From Oscheius dolichura (lineage: Eukaryota > Nematoda > Chromadorea > Rhabditida > Rhabditidae), in contig OW051496.1 of NCBI GenBank assembly GCA_932521035.1, positions 1,302,001 through 1,366,000 of the forward strand: a DNA stretch of 64,000 nucleotides, given 5' to 3'. Within the stretch, counting starts at the first letter, position 1, and the number at the start of each line of letters is the position of its first letter. A program made the position numbers and the translations under genes. The notes below the pieces were generated by a model. It saw only the letters and a program-made list of their open reading frames with translations. It had not been told where the DNA came from and did no database searches. Positions 55,006 to 64,000 of the stretch are shown here, one piece after another.

Positions 55006-58000
55006 ATGAATTTGGGAAAAGCCGTCTTCCGTCAATTTTCCACGACAGCGATTCGTCGAAATGAGCTGGAAGTCTCCTATGTTGGCAGCCATGTTGCCCA
55101 CGTCAAATTGAATCGTCCCGACCGGAGGAATACTTTCACCATGGAACTTTGGAGGTACGCCTTATGCTTGTTTTACTTTATCTTACTTTTTTTACGTCGA
55201 AAGCAGTCAACATATCAAAGGGTGAAAATTCTTTAGGTTTTAACTTGATCTTAAAACATTTCAAGTAAAAAAACTTGCAGTTTAGTAGATGTTCGATTGT
55301 TCTCCACGTTCGTAGTTTAGAAAATGAAATTTTTAACCGTTTGAAGTGTCTTTTCACACTCTTTTCGCTAGAAATTCAAAAAGCAAAGTCCAGAGACTCT
55401 AACGAAATAATCGTCACTTTTTTTGGTTATAAATTCATTTTAAAAACACTCCTAAAAACAAAACCAGTGCTTCCATAACAAGTCAGCCGTTTTTCTCACT
55501 TTTATGTTCAGAAATGGGCTTTTATACCGACTGACCTAGCTTTGCTGATATCTTGGCGCACTTTCCGGCTATGCACAATAAATATTACCAAATTTGGATA
55601 ATTTCAGTGGAACAACGCGTTTTCCCATAAGAAGACCAGCGCGAATCCAATTTTCTAACCTAAAAGTGGGCAAAAAAGCGATCTTTGTGCGACCAGTGCC
55701 CTGATTTCTCGATTTATATGAAAAATTCACTGATTACTAGGGTAGAATGAAATTTGGGAAGGCAACCTATGCTCCGGGACGTCGTCTTGTTGAATCTACC
55801 AGTTCTGTAACTTCTAGAGCGAAATACAGATGATTTCTACCTGAAAGTTGTTCAACTATTCGCCTCGAAATATCTGAGCTACAATATTTTTTTGGTTTTA
55901 TGTTATCCATAAAACATTGTTGAAAATGAGACCAGTAATTTCACTTTGGACGACTCCTTAGAATTATAATTGGTTTTCAAAGGCTAGAAACAGTTTTTAC
56001 TGTTATTTTCATCTTATTTTATCGAAATTCCATTTCAGGGAGATGAAGAAGCTCTTCGAGGAGTTGTCCGCTTCCCCCAAGTGCCGAAGTATTGTCATCT
56101 CCGGCAATGGGAAATCCTTCTGCGCCGGAATTGATCTCCAGCAAGGAATGGGGGTTAGTTTCTGATCATTATTGGCTAGAATAACTAAAAATCTCTTTTA
56201 GAGCCTGATCCAAACATTAAACGACGACGAACTCGACGTGGGAAGGCGCGCCCTGCTGGTGGAACGCTTCATCCGGGAGGCTCAAGACGGCTTCACGTGT
56301 CTTGAGGTGGGAAACTGATTATTTTCGGGGGAAACCAGAAGAATTGAAAAGTGTTCGAGGGAAATAATAAAAGGACCCTATAAAACTGAGAAAAATTTTC
56401 AGAAATGCGCCAAGCCGATTGTGGTCGCCGTGCATTCTCATTGTATTGGAGCGGGAATCGACCTCATCTCCTCGTGCGACATTCGCTACGCCTCAGAAGA
56501 TGCCCTTTTCAATATCAAGGTAAGCTTTTTTTTACTTCATTTTATTATAATTTTTTTACGGTATATGATCGGATCTATAAAACGGCGGTTGGTTTAAAAC
56601 CCAAAGGGCTTTTCGCGTATTACACGAGCGTCAAAAAATGATCGTAGTTACTTTTTCCCCTATTTTCCTCCATTTTCTGCGACAAAACTGAAAATCAAAC
56701 GCATCTGAGCCTAGAACTGCTGATAGGTCCCGTAACGACTGAGTGAGTCTTGCTTTGAAATTGGATTATATGAAAACCAATATGATTTTCTCGGCTTTAT
56801 GCTGGCTTTAAATGTTCTTTATCCAATTTCTTTCGTTTTTTTCCTGGAATTCTTAGTTACAAACGAACTACAGACGAGAGAGCTCGAGCTTTCAGCGGGG
56901 TTGGCTAGCCAGATTTTTAGTCAATTTTGCCTATTATAATTTTCCTGGCTTTCCATCGAAGTCTTACTACATTCTTTACCTAATATGGTCAAGATAAAAC
57001 TGGAAAAATTTATGGAATTGGCAATTTTTGTTGAATTGACTCCTCAAAGAAGTCCGTAAGGCTCATTTTTGCGGAATTGGAGGCATTTTTCAACGTTTTT
57101 ATGGTACAATAAGTCTATAAACTTTCGAATACTTTAGCTCACAACCCCCCTATCCGAACAGCTGGATTCCATCTCCTCTACATCATATCCTCCCCTCAAA
57201 ACCTTAAAATTGCGCTTTTCCAGGAAGTAGACATCGGAATGGCTGCAGATGTCGGCACATTGAATCGTCTTCCCTACGTGGTTGGAAATGAGAGCTGGCT
57301 ACGGGAACTGGCATTCACGGCAAGGGATTTCGGCACCGGAGAGGCTCTTCAACACGGTAGGTTTTAGGACATTTACATTTTTTTGATAGTCGGGAAAGCG
57401 AAACGAATCTTGGACAACAAATTTATCCAATTAAAGCCTTTCGCTGCTACATGAGCAGAACAAATGAGCACGATATCGCCCAGTTTCAGTATATTAGACT
57501 TTACAGACGGTTACGCTTCAATGAATTCTTATAAAACTGAGATTGGCAGGGAGATCGCTCCATTTGCTTATTTTTGACTATTTCCTCCAAAATTTCGTGC
57601 TAAACAGGGAAAATATGTACCATTTCAATGATTTCTAGCCAAAAATGCGTCCAAACAATTCGTACAGCAGCAAATTTTGGCGAATGGGACTCCTCACCAA
57701 ATGCTCGCCGCATTTGACTAATTCGACTTTGCTTATTTTTTTACACCTACCTAGTTCAGAATTTTATGGCGAACAAGGTGGCATAGGCTATATTCCATAA
57801 GAACAAGAAATAGTTGAGATATCCGCGAAAACGCTATTTTGGTTTATATCTCAGTTAGTTTTTGTTCTTATGGAACATAGCCTATACCACCGTGTCCGCC
57901 ATAAAATTCTGAACTAAATACGTGTGAAACTGAAGAGAATTAAGGTCGAATTAGTCGAATGCTGCGAGCATTTGGTACGAAGTCGCATTGGCCGCAAATT

Positions 58001-58806
58001 TTGGAAAAAAAACAGGCAATTTCACTTCAATTTTGCCTTGTTCATTTCATTTTTTGCTTCAGTAACTGTTCAAATATCTCGTTCCGCCTAAAAATATAAT
58101 TCCGTGCTCTGAGCAACGCAATGACCAATTTTTTTGTCTTTCTTTTGCTCCATAGCATAGCATTGCTCCACCTTTTTAAGAGAGAGATCCATAAATTAGA
58201 CACAACGGCCCGGGTTTCCTCCCAGAATAGCTCTACTTTTTGATCGAAACACCTCAGAAGGCAGGTAAAAAGTGAAAAAATACGGACTATGGAACGTTTC
58301 CAATAAAAAAAGGCTAGAATCAATTGTCATGTCATTTGTTTCAAGGAAACCTTATAACCGCATAATCAACGGTTCTGGAATTGTTCGTACACCCTCGATG
58401 GCATACTTTAGCAATTCCTGTGAGAAGATAAGACAATATCCCAGGCGTTTCAGGTCTCACAACGAGAATAACATAGCAACAATACCATATTTACCCTGTT
58501 CCAGGTCTTGTCTCGCGAGTCTTCCCCACCAAGAACGACTGCATCGAGGGAGCCCTCGAGCTGGCGACCAAGATTGCCGAGAAGAGTCCCATCGGTGTTC
58601 AGGGAACCAAGCGGGTGAGCCACTCTCTTTGAAGACTTTGAATTCCCGCCCTTTTCTAGGTTTTGAACTATACCCGCGGCCGAACCGTCGACGAATCCCT
58701 CGATTTTGTTCGAATCTGGAACATGTCGATGTTACAGTCGACGGATCTGATCGAGAGCGCCATGGCTGCCATGAACAAGAAGAAGGTGGAATATAAAGAC
58801 GTCTAG
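55006..58806 (+). CDS. Delta(3,5)-Delta(2,4)-dienoyl-CoA isomerase (ECH1-like)
   Basis: Seven exons join in phase: 55006-55154, 56039-56153, 56202-56306, 56403-56519, 57224-57356, 58505-58614 and 58660-58806, giving 291 aa of the crotonase family. It shifts double bonds of unsaturated fatty acyl-CoAs to a form usable by beta-oxidation. The leader MNLGKAVFRQFSTTAIRR is basic and looks mitochondrial. The crotonase oxyanion regions are SFCAGIDL and CIGAGID. The catalytic acids expected for ECH1 are all present: Asp143 (GAGIDL), Glu163 (KEVDIG) and Asp171 (AADVGT), matching Asp176/Glu196/Asp204 of the rat enzyme. It ends KKVEYKDV with no SKL. So unlike mammalian ECH1 there is no obvious PTS1, and mitochondrial location is favoured. 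The gene is enclosed by the two arms of the kinase-kelch inverted duplication. Confidence 0.93.
57672..57995. mobile_element. About 325-bp long-armed palindrome in ECH1-like intron 5
   Basis: The left arm includes CAAATTTTGGCG, CACCAAATGCTCGCCGCATT, GACTAATTCGAC and GTTCAGAATTTTATGGCG. The right arm has their reverse complements in reverse order, down to GCAAATTTTGG. Arms of about 140 bp leave a loop near 57840. It is non-coding and typical of a long-armed miniature element. Confidence 0.85.
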
Positions 58807-59752
58807 TGGCTGTATAACTGTCTAACTGTGGCGCCAAGAGAGAAATATTAGCGAAAAACAATGAAAATAGTCGGGTCTAATAAACAATTTTATTTCGTCT
58901 TGTTTTCAGTGTTATTTCCTCATTTTGTCGAGTTTTTCTGGAGTCTTTCACTCATTTTCGACTCTAAAAAGGCAAAACAAACTGTCTAACAATAATTTAA
59001 TTTCTTCTTTTTCTTTTTTAAAATTTTAGCCACCCCAAAAACAGCGGAAACCCTTCTTATAACCTTCTCTTAAAAGTATGGAAATATCTCTTTAAAAAAA
59101 GGCAGGAGAGAAAATAAACCCCCAAAAAAATCGATGTCTAGACGGATGGAAGCCCTTGTGAAACACAAATTTCGGTATAACAAAACATGTCAACGATCTC
59201 TTTTTGCCTTTTTCTCTTCTTATTTTTTGTTTCTTTTTGTCGCCTGTTTACTTTCGAAATTGTCTTCTTCCCCTTTTTATATTTTTCCTTCTTATATCCG
59301 CCTCCTCGCCCCCAAGTTTTCACGTGATGTTTCCTTCCTTTATGGGTTCAATTTTATATGTTGCTGAAGAAGAATAAAGTTGGTTTTTATCAACACCATT
59401 GAAGAATTCAATAGCGCCACTGAAATTTACCAGGGAATGGCACGAACCTGTCATCAGGTCCAGAGGTGCCACCTACATCGTGTCACCGAGTTATGAGGGT
59501 CGGAAGTTTGAAAATAAGGTTGGCGTTTGGGTATTTTCCTGTAAAACCCCCTTTATTAGGCAAAAAAGGCAAATTCAACCCCTCGTGAGCTAATAGCAAG
59601 GTCGTGCCATTCCCTGGCTAGACAAAATGTGTATGGTTTCATCGGTCCTTCAGTTTTTTTTTCTTTTTGTCGAGAAAGACGTCCCCCTCTTTCTTTTTTT
59701 TATACTCTCTCAAAAAGCATTTTGTCAATTTCGCTATGATCTCTCGAATTAT

Positions 59753-62345
59753 TTATTGTTTTAAATCGTTTGGATAAGAAGAAAGACGATCCGCGAACTC
59801 TTGAGGAACGAGAACAGCAGACGGAGAGGAAGGAAAAAGCGAAGGGAGAGGGAAAGAGGGGCCAACACGCCAATTGATTCCGTCAAATATTTGCACCTTA
59901 TAATGACCATAGCCAATTGTAATGATTTCTCGACCAAGAACAACTCCAACAGAATCAAAACTAGTGTAGAGTAAGGGCGACAACTCTTTCCACTGTCCAT
60001 TTTCCTCAAGTGGATCCAATTCCAGAACTATGGTGCCTTCTCTTCCATCCCCACCTCCTAATACAACCAGCTTATTTCTATAACAAACGAGGGAATGAAG
60101 AATTCGAGGTGTCGGTATATCCGTCAGTTCAGTCCACACTCCACTCTCAGGATCGAAACATTCCACACTTTTCAATTTGACATCATCATCTCCTTTTCCT
60201 CCACAAATATATATTTTCCCGTTACAGACGGCTGCAGCTGCACCAAGTCTGCCATATTTCATGTCTCTAAAATCTCTTATTAGCCGAAAGACAATCAAAA
60301 GATTATAGGCTCCCTTTATAAAGATAACTTACGGCATCAGTGCCCATTTGTCCTCCTTCGGATCATATCGTTCCACACTTTTTAAGTATCCTTTCTCCCA
60401 ATTCCATCCTCCAAACACCCAAATGTATCCATTCCATTCCAAATAGCCATTATTAATCGCTCTTCGTTCCTCATTCATATCAGCCAGTTGTTTCCATTCC
60501 ATATTTTTGTCCAACTTGAATAATGACTTGTTACGGGTAATTATATAGAGTTCATCATCGAGATAAACAACACCATCAGGTAGGCAAGGAAGTTCCATTC
60601 GTGAAACAGTCCAGGTGGATGTCCCCCGATTCCATATTGTCATCTTGTTTCCATTAGGACCTCCTCCCACGACCAAAATCTAAAAAAGCGGAGCCCATTT
60701 TCTTTCCTAACTCTCAAATTTTCACCTACCGTCTGGTCGAATTTCGGTTCAATGTTTATGATTTCCTGGATCGACGGCCTATCAGAAATGTTTCTTTGCC
60801 AGCATCTTAAAGGAACAGTCAGGGAGTTTTTCGACCAGGTCTCAGAAAATAGAGAATTTTTCGCTGATCACGATGCACTATTTTATAAATCATAAAAATG
60901 TCAAAATATCGAGAAAAATGCGTTCAAAGTGCTCGAATATCGACCAACGTCAGCATCCCAAGTTACGGACGTCAGCACGCCGGTGCCCGGGAAGAACGTT
61001 TTTTCAAAATTTGATCAGCATTCGTCAGCATTTTGATGATGTATCGCTATTTTTATCGTTTCTTTTCATTTTTTCCACATTTTAAACGATCCCTATGTGT
61101 ACACCAAAGGTAAATATAATGGAAACAGTGAAATATGAAAAAATCGCTTTTTCTGTATACGGTAGCAGAAAAACTCCCTGACTGTTCCTTTAAAAATATT
61201 TTTATAGAATTGTCCAACAAACAAAGAAAACGAAATAAGGTTAGTCTTGTAGGCCTTTTCAGCCCCAAACTTCATATTTCTACACCAACCTTTTCACAAA
61301 ATTCCACGAATCCTCGCTCATTTCTTCAAGATCTATAGGCAGTTCTATACAATCATTTCTAACTTGAAGATGTTCCGATGGGTACCTACTTTTAAATTGT
61401 ACACTGATCAAATGAAATCACCCGACTTCCGGCATATAATTTCCCATATTGTTACTCCAAATGAATAAACATCCGCCGACGGCCCATAATTCTTTTCTTT
61501 CTCCACTATTTCCGGGGCCATGTAGGGGTCGGTGCCTTTATGACTGGAAAAAAAACATTACAGGGAAAAGAAGTGTCGTTTACCCGGAAGTATAAGTATT
61601 TTGGTGAGAAATATTCCTAGCCAGGCCAAAATCAGCCAGTTTTAAATGAGTTCTTGTTGCTAAAAGGATGCTAAAAACGAGTATTAATAAACAGAGAAAA
61701 TGTATACTTTTTGGGCTTGACGTCTCTGTGAAGTATTCCATTTTCATGCAGATACTGTAGACCGGAGCCAATTTGTTGGATCCATTTGGTTATTAACATC
61801 ACGCCATACATTTTAGAGGCATCGTGTATTTCTGTTGACATCCTTTGAAATTTAAATAAATAAAGGATAACCGTTATGCAGACTGCCGAGTTCCAAATAT
61901 TCCATCACGTATCCGGAACAAAGCGGCATCTTTGTAGTTCCGTCTATATCTTTCGTCGCTCCATCCCAAATTACTCCGAATAACTCGACAATGTGTGGAT
62001 GAGAGTGCTGAAGCGGGAAACTTATTAAAGACACGAGGGGACGCGTACCGTTTTCAATATTTGAATTTCCCTTTCAGCATAGACATCCAACTGGTTGAAC
62101 ACTTTCACAGCCACAGTCCTAAAAGAGATGCCTTCGAATGGAAATCCTCACCGTTTCTTTCTAGTAAATCTGGTCACATCGTATCCCGTCCAAACTATAC
62201 CGTATGCTCCACCATCTAGCCTTGTTAGACCATGAAAATCTTTCAATCTGTGATAAGGAACACCTAAAAGTAATATTACTAACAGAAGAGGAAGCAGAAC
62301 TCTACCATCAGGTGTGTATTTCACGGAGGAGAGAACAGTTCCCAT
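59753..62345 (-). CDS. Protein kinase fused to a kelch propeller (copy B)
   Basis: Minus-strand exons 62306-62345, 62152-62263, 62049-62118, 61872-62007, 61708-61831, 61584-61670, 61427-61543, 61290-61385, 60730-60805, 60333-60679 and 59753-60266 join in phase to 572 aa. The N-terminus MGTVLSS again fits myristoylation. Motifs present are DGGAYGIVWTG, VAVKV, HRDVKPKN, ADFGLARN, APEIV and CWQRNISDRPS, then a kelch module (WVFGGWNWEKGYLKSVERYD, IYICGGKGD, VVLGGGDG). The exon structure is identical to copy A and all exon phases are kept. Exon 2 has gained one codon, exon 10 has lost one and exon 11 has gained two. The glycine loop and the segment after VWT diverge more than the rest (DFHGLTRL, GYDVTRFTRKK). 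The intron before exon 9 contains a TTAA element that reaches to the splice acceptor. Confidence 0.87.
60811..61189. mobile_element. 379-bp TTAA element inserted at a splice acceptor
   Basis: Terminal repeats AGGAACAGTCAGGGAGTTTTT and AAAAACTCCCTGACTGTTCCT flank 379 bp, between TTAA at 60807-60810 and TTAA at 61190-61193. Copy A of the gene keeps the empty site (one TTAA inside TTTTTAAG|ATGCTGG at 51351). After insertion the last intron bases of copy B become CTGTTCCTTTAAG on the coding strand, still a usable acceptor. Confidence 0.92.
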
Positions 62346-62375
62346 AGAGAGGCGGTTCTAATGGTCAAGGAGGGT

Positions 62376-63716
62376 GAAACAAATCTCTAAAAGCAAAACA
62401 GAAGCTTTCACTGAAATTGAGTAAAAAAGAATAAGTGCTAATAATAAGACTGGATGCTTCAATAGTTTCAAGGAAAAAAAGATTACGGTATATCTTTTCC
62501 GGATCCAAGAATGCAGACTATTACAGTTAGCTAATAATTTTACGGAAGAGATTTGAGCGAAAGAGTGGTCGTCTCAACGCCAACAGCCCAAACTGATCAG
62601 AACTGATAAGAAGCAGGCAGAGAAGATGGACCTGGGAAGTGGTTAGCTGTAAAAGACAATGAGCAACTCTTTTTGTGGAGTTCAAAACAAAACTACATGG
62701 TGAAATAAGAAATATCAAAGAAGGGTGGACTTTATTTTCAATTTTCAAGGAATAATGGATAACTGTTGTCGAAATGGAATATTTAGGCTCCGAGAGCCGG
62801 CTGCTGGCGGATCTGGAGATTATTTAAATTGTAAAAAACAGTCGGAATGGAAAATACATTCAAATTGTTTCGTCCTGCTTACTTTATCCGCTCTTTTTTC
62901 ATTGAAAGTACTGCCAATTCAGTTAATTTACGCGGCTTTTCTTTTTTATAAAAAACTGGAGGCTGTCTAACTGTGGCGGTACTTGTAGGAGAAAACGTGC
63001 TTTTCAGCTGAAAAAAAATCATTTCAGTTGTTTCTTCGTTATTCTCATTAGATCGCAGCTGTCTAACTGTGGCTCTATAGAATGTCAGCAAACAGTCGAA
63101 ATTTAAATCAAATTTTTTTGTTCTCCGTATTTATTCTGCTTTTTTGTCCATAGGAAGTTGCACTTTGCTATCTTTTCGATTATCTGCCTCCGATGGGAGG
63201 ATGAAGACAAAATGAAGCATTTGTTTCCCAAGGAGGGTCATTTGATTGAATTTTGATACCCGTAGTAAATAAATAAGTAGCGGAATGAAAACATTCAATA
63301 AACCCCGGAAGGGTAACAGAGAACTGTAGCAAATTAGCTGTCGATAATGGTTGACGGATATAAATAAAAGGCTAAACAAGCAAAAATTACAGAATAGGAA
63401 CCACCTCATTTTACTTTATTTACTTTTGAGGAAACGACGGGTGGACGGAGGAGGAGCCATTACTACCTCGATTATCTGAGAATTTTTTAATTTCCTGGCC
63501 CACTACTTATCCAAACTAATGCCGAGAATTACGTTGTAATTTCCAAGGCCAGCGAAATAGTAACATTCCGAATGTTCTGCTTGCATTCTTTTTGTAGCAT
63601 TTCTTCCACATTAGAGGCCATTTGCCGGTCTCCTACATTCAGAGAATTCTGTTCTTCGCCATCTCAAAAGCTCAGCGAAACAGTCTGTCTGTACGCCCGT
63701 CTATAGAAGGTTAGGT
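62376..63716. other. Region right of the inverted duplication
   Basis: No supported gene. Two TGTCTAACTGTGGC words, at about 62967 and 63062, match the motif in racemase intron 1 and after the ECH1-like stop. A minus-strand frame at 63131-63409 starts with a hydrophobic MRWFLFCNFCLFSLLFISVN but lacks further support. Confidence 0.45.
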
Positions 63717-64000
63717 TTTTCTTCCCCGTATACACCGGTTACAAAAGGACGAAGACTTTTTCAAGGCTTTCTGAAAGGGAAGACGCCGCTGGAAAGGGAA
63801 TATACAGGATCTTTTAGAAGATATTTCATCATTCACAATAATTAAAAAACAATTGTATTTGGTACTATAGGTTGAGAAATAAGTTTTGATCTTTTTGCAT
63901 TTATTTGTGAGCTTCTAAAACGTTAATTCTTCCCATCGGGTTGGCCGAAGCCTACCCTCCTTCCTCATTTTTGAATCTCCCAAAATGATGGGTGGATATG
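63717..64000 (-). repeat. Inverted copy of the 31262-31553 repeat, cut by the window edge
   Basis: Starts CTTCCCCGTATACACCGG and runs through CTTTTTCAAGGCTTTC, GATATTTCATCATTCACAA and GTTTTGATCTTTTTGCA to TCGGGTTGGCCGAAGCCTAC, the reverse complement of 31262-31553. It is still matching at base 64000. Confidence 0.82.

Larger units (their letters stand above)
59071..62375 (-). repeat. Right arm of the large inverted duplication
   Basis: Reverse-complement partner of 50147-53095. It is about 360 bp longer, mostly because of the 379-bp element at 60811-61189. The inner end is at about 59071, leaving roughly 6 kb with the ECH1-like gene between the arms. The outer end fades upstream of the gene start near 62375. 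Confidence 0.85.

Noticed and set aside
63131-63409. 92-codon frame with a hydrophobic start
   Set aside because: The leader could be a signal peptide, but the rest is unstructured and AT-rich, has no homologue that I recognise and no splice partner.
1-64000. CRISPR arrays, bacterial operons or phage genes
   Set aside because: All recognised genes have spliceosomal introns and animal families. No regularly spaced identical repeats with unique spacers were seen.

Overview
This is a eukaryotic nuclear window, almost certainly from a nematode. The evidence is four intron-containing sigma-class glutathione S-transferases of the nematode type, short GT-AG introns of about 35-60 bp with TTTCAG-type acceptors, a DUF1248-type GNAT protein of the sort expanded in worms, and dense small inverted-repeat elements. 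I cannot name the genus. Gene models were built by hand by joining exons whose phases agree. Every multi-exon total given here is a multiple of three, except for models marked partial or broken.

Layout. 0.4-19.7 kb is a glutathione S-transferase (GST) cluster with four complete genes of 207 aa each: 452-1577 (+), 2792-3911 (+), 11326-13112 (-) and 17349-19740 (+). All four share one intron at the same codon and phase. A seven-exon GNAT acetyltransferase (5766-9926, -) sits inside the cluster. 20-31 kb is accessory DNA: an uncharacterised paralogous family (24447-25335, a broken relative at 25687-25931, 27266-30621, and a truncated 5' copy at 20590-20853), set among miniature inverted-repeat elements and tRNA-like repeats. 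34-40 kb has two family III CoA-transferase relatives: a short pseudoenzyme-like protein with a mitochondrial-type leader (34478-36932) and a full alpha-methylacyl-CoA racemase ending in the peroxisomal signal SKL (38641-40286). 42-52 kb has a coiled-coil/kelch gene (42460-44429), a small VWA-domain gene (45044-48147, -) and a protein kinase fused to a kelch propeller (50174-52405). A dienoyl-CoA isomerase (ECH1-like, 55006-58806) follows, and then a second, intact kinase-kelch gene in reverse orientation (59753-62345, -).

The strongest candidate for an undescribed system is the kinase-kelch pair. Both genes start with a myristoylation-type MGxxxS sequence, encode a kinase domain with all catalytic motifs visible, and continue into a kelch module that begins at the same phase-0 intron in all three kelch genes of the window. 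One copy keeps that kelch module but carries a coiled coil in place of the kinase, which points to exon shuffling. The two kinase-kelch genes are arms of an inverted duplication around ECH1. Comparing the arms shows an empty and a filled insertion site for a TTAA-targeting element that landed in a splice acceptor and rebuilt it.

Functionally, the racemase, the CoA-transferase-like protein and the dienoyl-CoA isomerase all belong to branched or unsaturated fatty acyl-CoA metabolism. The GST cluster belongs to detoxification or prostaglandin-type isomerisation. Long intergenic and intronic stretches are mostly decayed direct repeats and miniature elements.
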